Shown: positions 1 through 7,907, counted from the first letter of the stretch. The stretch: 64,000 nt of DNA from Microvirga sp. (GCF_014699075.1 NZ_JACXAB010000005.1:186001-250000), one strand, 5' to 3'. The notes: generated by a model from the sequence alone, not told the origin. Made by a program: numbers and translations.

Positions 1-294
1 GATGTCTTCGACATCAACGCCGTCAAGGAGACGTCTCCGGGTGCGCGGGATACGATCCAGGACTTCGTCCAGGGTGCTGACCGCATCGACCTGCGCACGA
101 TCGACGCCAGTGCGGGGGCCGCCGGAGATCAGGCGTTCTCGTTCATTGCCGCCAGATCCTTCACGGGCCAGGCGGGGCAGCTGAACTTTGCCAATCACAT
201 GCTGTCGGGCGATGTGAACGGCGACAAGGTCGCCGATTTTCAGATTTATGTTGCGGGCTTGTCCGCACTCGCCGCCATGGATTTTTACCTCTGA
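1..294 (+). CDS. C-terminal end of a secreted serralysin/RTX-type protein (partial)
   Basis: The frame is open at the left edge of the window and 97 residues remain before the TGA. The visible piece holds a stretch of the form DTIxDFxxGxDRIDLRTID, which is the hallmark of the peptidase M10 serralysin C-terminal domain, and later a calcium-loop-like GDVNGDKVADFQ. The protein ends with the hydrophobic residues MDFYL, the type of tail used as signal by type I (ABC) secretion systems. RTX nonapeptide repeats and any catalytic domain would lie upstream, outside the window, so whether this is a protease, a lipase or only a calcium-binding adhesin cannot be told. Confidence 0.75.
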   Translation, partial: DVFDINAVKETSPGARDTIQDFVQGADRIDLRTIDASAGAAGDQAFSFIAARSFTGQAGQLNFANHMLSGDVNGDKVADFQIYVAGLSALAAMDFYL

Positions 295-358
295 CGACGG
301 GCGCGAAAGCAAGGCTTGAGAGGGGCGGCCCGTGATCCTTCCCGGGCCTGTCGTTCCG

Positions 359-496
359 CTAACCGTGGCGGCTGGCGTAGCGGCGCTTTTTCGTGAGGTT
401 CCTCTGTCCTTCGAGCACCTTGGCCGGGGCGATCACCGCCTTGTAGCGGCGGGTCTTCTTCTTGAACGACGGTCTGGTACGCGCTTTGCCGGCCAT
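359..496 (-). CDS. Very basic 45-residue protein of unknown function
   Basis: I do not recognise the family. The 45 residues include 8 lysines and 8 arginines, with clusters FKKKTRRYK and TKKRRYASRHG at the two ends and almost no acidic residues, so a nucleic-acid-binding role is plausible but only inferred. I chose the inner ATG at 496 because a GAGGG ribosome-binding sequence lies about ten bases before it; the longer frame upstream to 610 has no comparable signal. It sits alone between a secreted-protein gene and a DUF883-like gene. A chance frame in GC-rich DNA is the alternative, but the composition is too biased for a random translation. Confidence 0.5.
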   Translation of the reverse strand: MAGKARTRPSFKKKTRRYKAVIAPAKVLEGQRNLTKKRRYASRHG

Positions 497-724
497 GGAC
501 TTTATTCCCTCATTGATGGACGCCGAGTTTACATGGAGCAGGGGACAGGTCAACGCCGGTCCCGGCCGCAACCCGCCGCGCGGGTCCGCAGCCCGCCGGG
601 CGGGCGCCACGTTCGGTCAAGGCTGCCTGCATGGATCGAGCAGGGCCGGAACAGGCTTCGAAGCCCTGGCGTTACAAGGAAGACGGTTAGCGACGGACCC
701 ACCGGAGCGCCCTGGAGAACGCAC

Positions 725-1312
725 ATGGCGAACCCCCCTCATGCCGGCAGCCCATCCGCCCCTGAAAGGGAAGGGAACAGGCCTGCAAAGCAGCTCTTGG
801 ACCACGATCTCGCCGAGAACTCGCAGGAGAACCTCGACGCGAGGCTCGACCACGCCATCGAGGAGACCTTTCCCACGAGCGATCCGGTCTCCGTGACCAT
901 CACCAAAGGCCCCGAGCCCGAGCGCGAACCCCGCCCGGCGGCGGGCGACCGATCCGGCGATCCGCCCCAGGCCTCCACCGAGCAGGTTCTCAATCAGGTG
1001 CGGGACGCCCTGCACGAGGTCTCGGATCAAGCGTCGGGCGTCGCCCGCGACGTGTACGAGCGCGGCGAGCACTACGCCCGGCAGGCGCGCGAGCAATATC
1101 CGGAGGCGGAGCGCTACCTCCGCCAAGGCCGGCGCGCCGTGACGCAGCAGGTGACAGGCAACCCCTTGCTCGCGCTGTTCACGGCGGCAGCGGCCGGCTA
1201 CGCCCTCGCCTGGCTGCTCCACGGCGAGAGGAGAAACCGAGACCCTGACGTGCCGGATTACGGCCGAACAGAGCGCGGATACGCCCCCCACCGGGACAAG
1301 CAGGGGCTTTGA
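725..1312 (+). CDS. DUF883/ElaB-like tail-anchored protein
   Basis: This 195-residue protein has a polar N-terminal half with the segment HAIEETFPTSDPVSV, a motif I associate with small stress-type proteins of Methylobacteriaceae. A long amphipathic helical region follows (about residues 80-150, rich in Gln, Arg and Glu), then a single membrane segment around NPLLALFTAAAAGYALAWLL, and a short polar tail. That helical stalk plus C-terminal anchor is the architecture of DUF883 (YqjD/ElaB), whose Escherichia coli members bind ribosomes in stationary phase. The start at 725 is set by GGAG seven bases upstream; the frame runs open to 332 but without a ribosome-binding signal. The function here is inferred from architecture only. 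Confidence 0.6.
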   Translation: MANPPHAGSPSAPEREGNRPAKQLLDHDLAENSQENLDARLDHAIEETFPTSDPVSVTITKGPEPEREPRPAAGDRSGDPPQASTEQVLNQVRDALHEVSDQASGVARDVYERGEHYARQAREQYPEAERYLRQGRRAVTQQVTGNPLLALFTAAAAGYALAWLLHGERRNRDPDVPDYGRTERGYAPHRDKQGL

Positions 1313-1405
1313 CGGGCGCTGACGCGATCAGGTGAACAGCGTGGCGTGAGGCGGGGCTCTTCGCATCGGGGAGATTGTCGTCACCGATAGCATGTTGAGT
1401 AAAGC

Positions 1406-2482
1406 CTACAGGAGATCACTGAGGCGTGCGGCCGTCGTAGTGCCCTCGCGTAGATGCACGATGTTTTCAGGCTCCGAAGCGAACCATGCGAACGACCCCC
1501 ATGCAAGGGCGGACACAGTCTTCTTGAAGCCGGCGGAGCCGCGATCCTGGTAAGCCGTCAGGAAGGTAATGTGAGATCGAGGGAATCCGGCTGTGTCAGT
1601 GAGCTTGAAGATGGCCTCCTGCCGCCGCTCAGTGATCGCGCCGTCCGTGGCCACCACTTCGACAAAGACGAGGAGCGGGTCCTTGGATCCAAGATCGACG
1701 AGGATAAGATCGGGCAAGTTCTTATCGGCCTCGATCTTCAATCCGATCATGGCTGCGAGTTTGTCGTCTCTCGCAACGACTTTGTTGCCGCTCTCGCTGA
1801 GCCAGAGGACGGCTGGGCTTTCCAGGAACCGAGAGGCGAAGTCCTCGACAACGGCCTTCGTGATGATCGAGCTCGGGCCGGGCGCAAGCGACCTCGTCTC
1901 CTTGCTAGGAAAAGTCACGAGGACGCTAGCCGCGCTGCCTGCAGCGCCTGACAACATGATAGATACGCGGGTCAGGGCGCTCTTACTGAGATGCGCCGTC
2001 TGGAATGCTGCGATGAGAGCCTCGAGGCTTGGTCCGGTCAATGCTGGATCGAATAGAGCTGCAAAATCTGTCTTAAGGGCGTAGCGCGGCGCACTGGATG
2101 TTGTCGGCAGATCCTCGCGGCGGAGCACCGCGCCTACCGCGACGAGGCCGTCCCGAAGTGTCTCGTCGCGAATCGGTTCACGGGTGTTGTCGGCGTACCA
2201 GCGGGTGTCGCCGGCTTGATAAGATTTCTTCAGCACTCCCGAGCTGTAAGCCTGCCGGTCGAAGTCGTTTGCCAAGACCGATTGCTCTTCGGTCATGCGA
2301 TAGACATGGACAGGCCCCAGATAGCGGCCGGAGCCTTCTACCGCGCCGATGTAAAGCGCGGTGAACACAGTGCTGGCCGCCAAGTCGCGGATACAGTATG
2401 CCCGGTTTGGCGTCCCTTCGGGGAAGATCAATGGCAGCCGCTCGGAGACGACCTCAAGAGGCACATAGGTCGGCAGACTCAT
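1406..2482 (-). CDS. BsuBI/PstI-family type II restriction endonuclease
   Basis: The 358-residue protein resembles the BsuBI/PstI restriction endonuclease family. Near residue 260 it has LPDLILVDLGSKDPLLVFVE followed by VVATDGAI, which corresponds to the PD-(D/E)xK core of the family, with the aspartate of LPD and the glutamate of FVEVV as likely metal ligands. BsuBI and PstI cut CTGCAG; whether this enzyme has the same target is unknown. The ATG overlaps the stop of the methyltransferase gene by four bases (ATGA), so the pair is translated together with the methylase first. By eye, base composition is less GC-rich than in the flanking genes, which suits acquisition by transfer. Confidence 0.85.
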   Translation of the reverse strand: MSLPTYVPLEVVSERLPLIFPEGTPNRAYCIRDLAASTVFTALYIGAVEGSGRYLGPVHVYRMTEEQSVLANDFDRQAYSSGVLKKSYQAGDTRWYADNTREPIRDETLRDGLVAVGAVLRREDLPTTSSAPRYALKTDFAALFDPALTGPSLEALIAAFQTAHLSKSALTRVSIMLSGAAGSAASVLVTFPSKETRSLAPGPSSIITKAVVEDFASRFLESPAVLWLSESGNKVVARDDKLAAMIGLKIEADKNLPDLILVDLGSKDPLLVFVEVVATDGAITERRQEAIFKLTDTAGFPRSHITFLTAYQDRGSAGFKKTVSALAWGSFAWFASEPENIVHLREGTTTAARLSDLL

Positions 2483-4284
2483 TCCGCAGGACCACCGAGA
2501 TTAAAAAGAACTTCGCATTCTGCTTCTATCCGCGCCCGGCCGGCGCGGGCGTCAACGAGCTTAGTTAGCGTCTTGACACGAGCCGGATCCGGTAGCGGTA
2601 GGGCTTCGAGCTCGTAGGCGGAGACGGCAACACTGCCGCTGAGGCAGCGGAAGGCCCGGTCGGCAGCGGCGCTGTTTAGAAATGCAGCGAGGGTAGCCGG
2701 CGGCACTTTGGGCTTGGCGGCGGTTGCCCGGATCATGTTGAGGTGGTTCTCGATCACGACGGCCTTGTGTTCAGTTAAAAAATCGTTGGGAAGAGCTGCT
2801 GCAATCAGCCTGCGGTTCTGCTCCTTGGCAGTGGTCCGCTGCAGTAGAACACATGGCCGCGAGGTGACGAGCCATTCGTCACCTCCCTTTGGTTCGAAAT
2901 ACGGCTCGTGGTTCTTCTTGTCCGCCCTGAATACAAATCTCCCATCGGCAGTGACTGCTTCCGCCCATATCAGTGGCAGGTGGCCGCGACCAGGTCGGCT
3001 ACGGAGTTGATCTTTAAACCGGTTCCACACGAGTGGGCCGGTGCTGACCTCATAACCCCAGTCAGCTAGCCGGTGCGGCATGTGGTGGAGGCGGTCGACG
3101 AGTTCGGCTTGGTCCGAGTTGCGGGGGATGATCCAGGGCTCAGAAGGCTCCTGCGGAACCTCGAAAGTGCCAACAGCGACAGTTTTGAGATAGTCTTCAC
3201 CGGTCGGCATGACTTCATGGATCGTGGCGGCCTCGGTATTCGCGCGACGGTAGGTGGCGAGCAGGGTTTCCTGCAGGACATCGTCGAAGATGCCCTTCCG
3301 AGCTGCAATGAAGTCGATTGTCACCGGCGGGGCCTCGTTGCCGATAAGCGATCGCAGGTTCTTGAAATACTCGCCAGCCAAGAAACTAGTCGGTGTGACG
3401 TAGGCGATAACACCCCCGGAGCGCGCATGCTTCAGGGCGAGGTCAGTGAACAGACCATAGAGATTGGCGTGTCCGTACAGGCTGCGGCTGAATCGGGCGC
3501 GGTCCTCGGCCGAAAGTTTCACGCGGCCATAGGGCGGGTTGCCGATAACGAGATGGAATTTCTCGCGCGGCGTACTACGCTGGAGACTATCACAGACGGT
3601 CACGACCACCGGTAGCCGCGCATTGGCTCTGCGGCAGACGGGGAGCATGATGGCGTCCAGGGTCACTTGTGAGAGCCAAGCCGCGAATGGATCGATCTCA
3701 AAACCACGCAGCCGCTCGCCGATGTTCTTGACGAGAATCTTCGGTTCGACGTTGGGCAGGGCTTCGAGAATACGGCTGGCGATAGGTGCAAGGAAGGCTC
3801 CACCACCGCAGGCCGGATCAAGGACTCGCGCCTTTCTCCAATCGACACCTGCTTCCGTGGCTTGGGCAATCAGGCGCCTAGTCAACTGAGGCGGGGTATA
3901 GAACACGCCATAGTCAGCCCGGTAGGTCGGCGCGAGCATCCCCGTGTAGGTGAGGCCTATTGCATAGGCAGCGTCCTCCGGGGCCACAGCCGCAGCGGCG
4001 ACCCCGATGCTGTCGGCTGAGGCTGCTGCCGGCTCAGGTAGGTCGGCAAAGACGACGGGCTGGAGCAGGCTACGGAGGGGAAAGCGGCTATCGTTCTCCG
4101 AGATCCTTTTCCACCATGCGTAGACCAGACGATAGCAGAAGGCACGAGCGAGCTGCAGGCGCTCACTCTCAGGTACGGCGTCAGCGAGCGCGCGCGCCAT
4201 GATCCGAGCAGCGTTCAGCGAACCTAGATGGGTTTTGTTGATCGCTTCTGGAGGGGCGATCTTCTGCTGTCGCTTGGTTGCCAT
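2479..4284 (-). CDS. Type II N6-adenine DNA methyltransferase, partner of the BsuBI/PstI-like enzyme
   Basis: The 601-residue protein carries the SAM-binding motif LDPACGGGAFL (about residue 150) and the catalytic motif IGNPPYG (about residue 240). That order, motif I before NPPY, marks gamma-class N6-adenine methyltransferases such as M.PstI, M.BsuBI and Eco57I-like enzymes. The C-terminal 250 residues would be the target-recognition part. It is somewhat longer than M.PstI or M.BsuBI, with about 100 extra residues at the N terminus. It is the first gene of a two-gene operon and would protect host DNA before the nuclease appears. Just upstream a heptamer GCTATCT occurs twice ten bases apart, which could be an operator. 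Confidence 0.88.
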   Translation of the reverse strand: MATKRQQKIAPPEAINKTHLGSLNAARIMARALADAVPESERLQLARAFCYRLVYAWWKRISENDSRFPLRSLLQPVVFADLPEPAAASADSIGVAAAAVAPEDAAYAIGLTYTGMLAPTYRADYGVFYTPPQLTRRLIAQATEAGVDWRKARVLDPACGGGAFLAPIASRILEALPNVEPKILVKNIGERLRGFEIDPFAAWLSQVTLDAIMLPVCRRANARLPVVVTVCDSLQRSTPREKFHLVIGNPPYGRVKLSAEDRARFSRSLYGHANLYGLFTDLALKHARSGGVIAYVTPTSFLAGEYFKNLRSLIGNEAPPVTIDFIAARKGIFDDVLQETLLATYRRANTEAATIHEVMPTGEDYLKTVAVGTFEVPQEPSEPWIIPRNSDQAELVDRLHHMPHRLADWGYEVSTGPLVWNRFKDQLRSRPGRGHLPLIWAEAVTADGRFVFRADKKNHEPYFEPKGGDEWLVTSRPCVLLQRTTAKEQNRRLIAAALPNDFLTEHKAVVIENHLNMIRATAAKPKVPPATLAAFLNSAAADRAFRCLSGSVAVSAYELEALPLPDPARVKTLTKLVDARAGRARIEAECEVLFNLGGPAE

Positions 4285-4540
4285 GGCTTGCAGTGCCGCG
4301 TGTTCCTATATGATCGAGATAGCGCAGATAGCTTAAGCATTCACCTTAATCGAGCCCATAAGACGTATTTCTTAGATGGCAAGACCTTAGGGGTAAGCTT
4401 TGCCGAAAGGGTAGGTTCCGACAATCCTACTGGTCAGGCTTTGCACCGCCATTGTAGGTAGAGCGTGCCAATTGTTCGCAACGAAGCGGTTGGGATTTGC
4501 AGGTCTTCGAGTTCGTCGTCCGCAATAACAGACAAATCCT

Positions 4541-5134
4541 CTAAATCCCCGCCCCATTCTCAAACGTCCAGTAGTAGCGCTCCTCATACTCCCGCTCCTC
4601 GCGCTCGATGCGCTCCAGATGAGTCACGAGTTCGTCGCGCAGCTCGTGGAGGCTGCGGCGGGGCTGGTTGTCGATCTCGTATTCGCCTGGGGAGAGGGGT
4701 GGGTGGGCGTGCTTGTCCATCTCGCCCAGCGTCCGGGTGAGGCGGGCGAGGGGCTGGAGGGCGCGCCCTGCGACCGCCAGCGGTTGGTGCTCCAGCTCCT
4801 CCGCCTGACGCTCCGCAAGGCGCCAGAGCTTCTGGGTGAGCCGCTGGCGGGAAAGGGCCGTCGAGGCCCGGGGCGGCGATCCGGCCGGCGGGCGCTTCCA
4901 GCCGCCTTCCGCCACATACCGGGACACGGTGGCGATGGACAGGCCGAGCTCTCCGGCAATGCGTCGGTAGGGCCAGTCGGTGCCCTCCACCATCTCCCGC
5001 ATCCGAGCCACCAATTTGGGGGTCAGCTTGTCGCGCAGCCGCCCCGGCTCCCTCGCGGCGGCATCCGACGCGGCGGAGGCGGGGTTCTGGCTGGAGGGCA
5101 GGGGTGGGAGAGGGACAGGGGGCAAAGACGGCAT
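4541..5134 (-). CDS. Helix-turn-helix protein, function unknown
   Basis: The 197-residue protein has a proline-rich N terminus and then a homeodomain-like helix-turn-helix, RRIAGELGLSIATVSRYVAE (about residues 57-76), of the type seen in resolvases and terminase small subunits. The C-terminal half is charged and probably coiled (LERIEREEREYEERYYW). No catalytic domain is visible, so it is more likely a DNA-binding protein or adaptor than an enzyme. It stands alone, between the restriction-modification pair and an array of TGGAAC motifs that begins about 95 bases before its start codon; binding of those motifs is possible but is only inference. A phage terminase small subunit is the main alternative. 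Confidence 0.65.
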   Translation of the reverse strand: MPSLPPVPLPPLPSSQNPASAASDAAAREPGRLRDKLTPKLVARMREMVEGTDWPYRRIAGELGLSIATVSRYVAEGGWKRPPAGSPPRASTALSRQRLTQKLWRLAERQAEELEHQPLAVAGRALQPLARLTRTLGEMDKHAHPPLSPGEYEIDNQPRRSLHELRDELVTHLERIEREEREYEERYYWTFENGAGI

Positions 5135-5229
5135 CGCAATGGCTTCTTCAAATCAGAACAAAAGAAGAACATTATGTCGTTCAGGGGACAATTGTCAAGG
5201 TTCATGAGGGCGCCCTGAGGGATGAAACG

Positions 5230-5320
5230 CTTGGAACGCTGTTCCAGGCTGTTCCAGGGTTTGTTCCAAGGGCGTTCCAGGGTGGAGGCCCGGAATCGGC
5301 GCGTTCCATCACCGTTCCAA
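5230..5320 (+). repeat. Phased array A of TGGAAC/GTTCCA motifs
   Basis: Seven copies of GTTCC or its complement lie in about 90 bases: GGAAC at 5233 and GTTCC at 5241, 5251, 5263, 5274, 5303 and 5314. Neighbouring copies are mostly 10-12 bases apart, close to one DNA turn. The wider consensus on the minus strand is CCYTGGAAC. The array lies between the divergent starts of the helix-turn-helix gene and the DMT exporter. A second array of the same motif is at 7440-7545. No coding explanation is visible. Confidence 0.75.
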
Positions 5321-5323
5321 GGG

Positions 5324-5347
5324 CAAATGATCAGATATCATCATTTG
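5324..5347. promoter_or_regulatory. Inverted repeat upstream of the DMT exporter, candidate LysR site
   Basis: Perfect eight-base arms CAAATGAT and ATCATTTG are separated by eight bases. The centre includes TGATCAGATATCA, which fits the T-N11-A dyad bound by LysR-type regulators. It lies about 50 bases before the exporter start. A related ATCAT/ATGAT dyad precedes the lysR gene at 7292-7312, so both may be bound by that regulator. Confidence 0.5.
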
Positions 5348-5398
5348 TCCTGATGGCCGGCCCGGCGTATTCGGATGGTCCCGAGAGGACGACATTCC

Positions 5399-6328
5399 AT
5401 GAGCCACGCCACCGCCGCCATGCCCGCGCAGAACCTGAACCGGATCGACGGCTCGACCCTCGGCCTTTACGCCGCCACCGTGTTCCTGTGGGGCGTGAGC
5501 TGGATCGGGATCCGGGCGCAGCTCGGGGTGGTGGCGCCGGAGATGTCGGTGCTGTGGCGCTTCCTGCTGGCGGCCGTGCTCATGTGGGGCTGGGTGCTCG
5601 CCACCGGGCACAAGGTGCGCTTCGCGTTGGCCGACCATCTGCGCTTCGCGGCGGTGGGCTGCTGCCTGTTCTCGTTCAACTTCATCTCGTTCTATTACGG
5701 TGGTTTGAGCATCCCGTCCGGCCTGCTCTCGGTGGTGTTCTCGCTGGCCTCCGTGTTCAACCTCGTGCTCGGCTTCGTGATTTTTCGGCAGCGGCCAGAG
5801 GCCCGGGTGGCGCTCGGCGGCGTGATCGGCGTGCTGGGAATCGTGTTCCTGTTCTGGCCGGAGATCACCGGCGCGGGCTTCAACGCGGCGGCGCTGCAGG
5901 GGCTGGCGCTCTGCGTGATGGGCACCCTGTTCTTCTGCTCGGGCAACATGATCTCCACCATGGTGCAGCGCCGGGGCGCGCCGCTTTTGTCGGCCACCGC
6001 CTGGGGCATGACCTATGGCTGCGCGGTGCTGCTGGCATTAAACCTGGTGCGCGGCAACGCCTTCATCATCGAGCCCACGGTGAAGTATGTGGGCTCGCTG
6101 CTCTATCTCTCGGTCGGCGCGTCGGTGCTGGCCTTCATGTCGTACCTCACCCTACTGCGGCGGCTCGGGGCCGCGCGGGCGGGCTACGCCACGGTGCTGT
6201 TTCCCATCGTGGCGCTCACGGTCTCGACCCTGATCGAGGGCTATGTGTGGACGTGGCTCGCCGTCATCGGCGTCGTGCTGGCGCTCGTGGGCAACGTGCT
6301 CGTGCTGCGGCGGCCTTCCGCTAAATAA
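5399..6328 (+). CDS. EamA/DMT-superfamily transporter, probable exporter
   Basis: The 309-residue protein is strongly hydrophobic along its length, with about ten predicted membrane segments in two similar halves; examples are FLWGVSWIGIRAQL near the N terminus and VIGVVLALVGNVLVL at the end. This is the EamA-type drug/metabolite transporter architecture, whose members mostly export amino acids or other small metabolites by proton antiport. The substrate cannot be read from the sequence. ATG 5399 is preferred to the ATG at 5375 because GAGAGGA precedes it at proper distance. It converges on a LysR gene 60 bases further, and both share similar upstream dyads, which suggests that the regulator controls it. 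Confidence 0.85.
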   Translation: MSHATAAMPAQNLNRIDGSTLGLYAATVFLWGVSWIGIRAQLGVVAPEMSVLWRFLLAAVLMWGWVLATGHKVRFALADHLRFAAVGCCLFSFNFISFYYGGLSIPSGLLSVVFSLASVFNLVLGFVIFRQRPEARVALGGVIGVLGIVFLFWPEITGAGFNAAALQGLALCVMGTLFFCSGNMISTMVQRRGAPLLSATAWGMTYGCAVLLALNLVRGNAFIIEPTVKYVGSLLYLSVGASVLAFMSYLTLLRRLGAARAGYATVLFPIVALTVSTLIEGYVWTWLAVIGVVLALVGNVLVLRRPSAK

Positions 6329-6388
6329 GGATTGTTGCTGGCGCGTTGCCTGATCGGCGAACCGGTCCCCACTTCGCCGGACAGCGCG

Positions 6389-7279
6389 CTACTCCGCCGC
6401 GATCGGCTGCATCGTGCGGGTGGAGCCGAGGTTGTCCAACGACTGCTTGATGTGGAAGCCGAGCGCATCCGCCAGCGGGTTCTCCTCGCCGCGGGCGCGG
6501 ATGAGGCCGATCTTGCACGAGGGCAGGGCCGGGAAGCCGTCGGAGGGGCCTAAGATCCGCATGCCGGGGCGCACGGCGCTTTCCGGCAGCACGGAGACCG
6601 CAAGCCCCGCCAGCACGGCAGCGCCCACGGCGGTGGAATGCCAGCTCACATAGGCGATGCGGAACGGCCGGTCGGCGCTCTCCAGCGCCTCCGTGGCCGA
6701 GTGGCGCCAGTCGCAGTTGGGGCGGCCGAGCGCCAGCGGAATCGGGGTCTCCTCGTGCACGCCATGGCGCGATGACGTGACCCATAAAAGCTGCTCGATG
6801 CGCACGATCTCGGACGGGCCGCGCCGGTCCACATGGGTGATGATCGCCAGATCGATGTCGCCGTGCTGCACCCGCTCGATCAGGTTGTGCGTGGGCTCGC
6901 ACATCACCGTCACCTCGGCCTTCGGGTTGGAGCGCGAGAAGCGGGCCAGGATCTCCGGCAGGTAGCGGTCGGCGTAATCGTCGGGAAGCCCGAGGCGCAC
7001 GCGGCCGGTGAGCTCGTTGTCGTTGAAGGACGCGATGCACTCGGCGTTGAGCCGCACGATCCGGCGGGCGTAATCCAGCAGGCGCTCGCCCTCGTCGGTG
7101 AGCTTCGACAGGCGCCCGTCGCGCTCGAAGATCGTCTTGCCGACCCGGTCCTCCAGCCGCTTCATCTGCATGGACACCGCGCTCTGCGTCTTGTGCACGA
7201 TCTCCGCCGCGCGGGTGAACGAGCCGGTATCGGCAATGGCGACGAACGTTCTCAGCTGGTCAATGTCGAGCAGGTGCAT
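6389..7279 (-). CDS. LysR-family transcriptional regulator
   Basis: The 296-residue protein has the standard N-terminal winged helix-turn-helix (LRTFVAIADTGSFTRAAEIV, then QSAVSMQMKRLEDRVG) followed by a substrate-binding effector domain that begins near GRVRLGLPDDYA. The length is typical of the family. The start at 7279 places the first helix at the usual distance; the frame runs on to 7336, but those residues are not family-like. Directly upstream lies a perfect nine-base inverted repeat, expected for autoregulation. Its likely target is the convergent DMT exporter, whose promoter carries a similar dyad. The effector is unknown. Confidence 0.88.
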   Translation of the reverse strand: MHLLDIDQLRTFVAIADTGSFTRAAEIVHKTQSAVSMQMKRLEDRVGKTIFERDGRLSKLTDEGERLLDYARRIVRLNAECIASFNDNELTGRVRLGLPDDYADRYLPEILARFSRSNPKAEVTVMCEPTHNLIERVQHGDIDLAIITHVDRRGPSEIVRIEQLLWVTSSRHGVHEETPIPLALGRPNCDWRHSATEALESADRPFRIAYVSWHSTAVGAAVLAGLAVSVLPESAVRPGMRILGPSDGFPALPSCKIGLIRARGEENPLADALGFHIKQSLDNLGSTRTMQPIAAE

Positions 7280-7291
7280 GGCGCAAACCCC

Positions 7292-7312
7292 ATCATCAAT
7301 CCCATTGATGAT
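7292..7312. promoter_or_regulatory. Perfect inverted repeat before lysR, candidate autoregulatory operator
   Basis: Arms ATCATCAAT and ATTGATGAT are separated by CCC. The core TCAATCCCATTGA fits the T-N11-A pattern of LysR sites. It lies 12 bases before the start codon of the LysR gene, so binding would probably block its expression. Confidence 0.55.
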
Positions 7313-7439
7313 ACATATCTCAAACAATCGTTTCAAGTGATAGGACGCATCTGGTACAACCTACCTTGTGAAACATAGAAATTTGCTACATAAATCAAAG
7401 ACTTAGCTGAGGGCTTCTGGCAAGAGCTCTCATTAGGTG

Positions 7440-7545
7440 CCTTGGAACGTTCCAAGGAAATCCCCTGGAACGGGTCTTGGAACACCCTGGAATACCCTTG
7501 GAACGCTTGGAACGCCCGTTCCAGGGCATACGAGGCGTTCCAGGG
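7440..7545 (+). repeat. Phased array B of TGGAAC motifs
   Basis: The stretch opens with the perfect 18-base palindrome CCTTGGAACGTTCCAAGG at 7440-7457 and continues with GGAAC at 7467, 7479, 7500 and 7509, GGAAT at 7489, and GTTCC at 7518 and 7537. Spacing is again mostly 9-12 bases. The unit matches that of array A (CCYTGGAACG). It fills much of the 301-base gap between lysR and the DUF1127 gene; apart from this and the lysR dyad I see nothing else in that gap. GGAAC is also the -35 element of EcfG promoters, but I find no correctly spaced CGTT, so that reading is weak. Confidence 0.78.
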
Positions 7546-7580
7546 CTGATGAGCTGACGGTGAGAGCAAGGAGAACAGCG

Positions 7581-7907
7581 ATGAGCAAAACGATACCAGA
7601 CAGAATGACCTTCACCGGCATGACCGCTCTGGGGCAGTTCGTCCGCTCGCTTGCGGATCTCTCCAGGGCCCTCCGGCACCGTGGGGAGATCAGGCATCTT
7701 GCCGAGTTCGATGACCGGATGCTCAAGGACATCGGGCTCACCCGCAGCGATGTGTCCTGCGCTCTGTCGGAGCCGCTTCTGCGGAACCCGTCCTGGGTGT
7801 TGGTTCGAAGCGCCGGGCGACACACGCGTGGCGAACGACCTGATCGTTCGAGCCGGCCTGTTCGTCCGGTCGTGCCGATCCTGACGCAGGCGAAGCACTG
7901 CGCCTAG
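7581..7907 (+). CDS. DUF1127 (YjiS-like) small protein
   Basis: The 108-residue protein contains the DUF1127 core, an arginine-rich helix followed by LAEFDDRMLKDIGLTRSDV (about residues 40-58), as in YjiS. Such proteins are abundant in alphaproteobacteria, and some bind RNA through the arginines and affect phosphate or carbon metabolism; no role is known for this one. The start is set by AAGGAG seven bases upstream. The C-terminal 35 residues (from about HTRGERPDRSSRPVRP) are basic and unlike the family, so the tail may be a recent extension. Its stop overlaps the stop of the convergent gene within CTAG. Confidence 0.8.
   Translation: MSKTIPDRMTFTGMTALGQFVRSLADLSRALRHRGEIRHLAEFDDRMLKDIGLTRSDVSCALSEPLLRNPSWVLVRSAGRHTRGERPDRSSRPVRPVVPILTQAKHCA

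Noticed and set aside
1406-4284. Avoidance of CTGCAG as proof of PstI-like specificity
   Set aside because: CTGCAG occurs several times in and near the two genes, so avoidance cannot be claimed.
5230-7545. CRISPR array or plasmid iterons as explanation for the TGGAAC arrays
   Set aside because: The units are only about 6-10 bases with 10-12 base pitch and no unique spacers, and no cas or rep gene is near.
7440-7545. EcfG (general stress sigma factor) promoters in array B, because GGAAC is their -35 element
   Set aside because: No CGTT lies 16-19 bases behind any of the GGAAC copies that I could place; the phasing and palindrome are not promoter-like.
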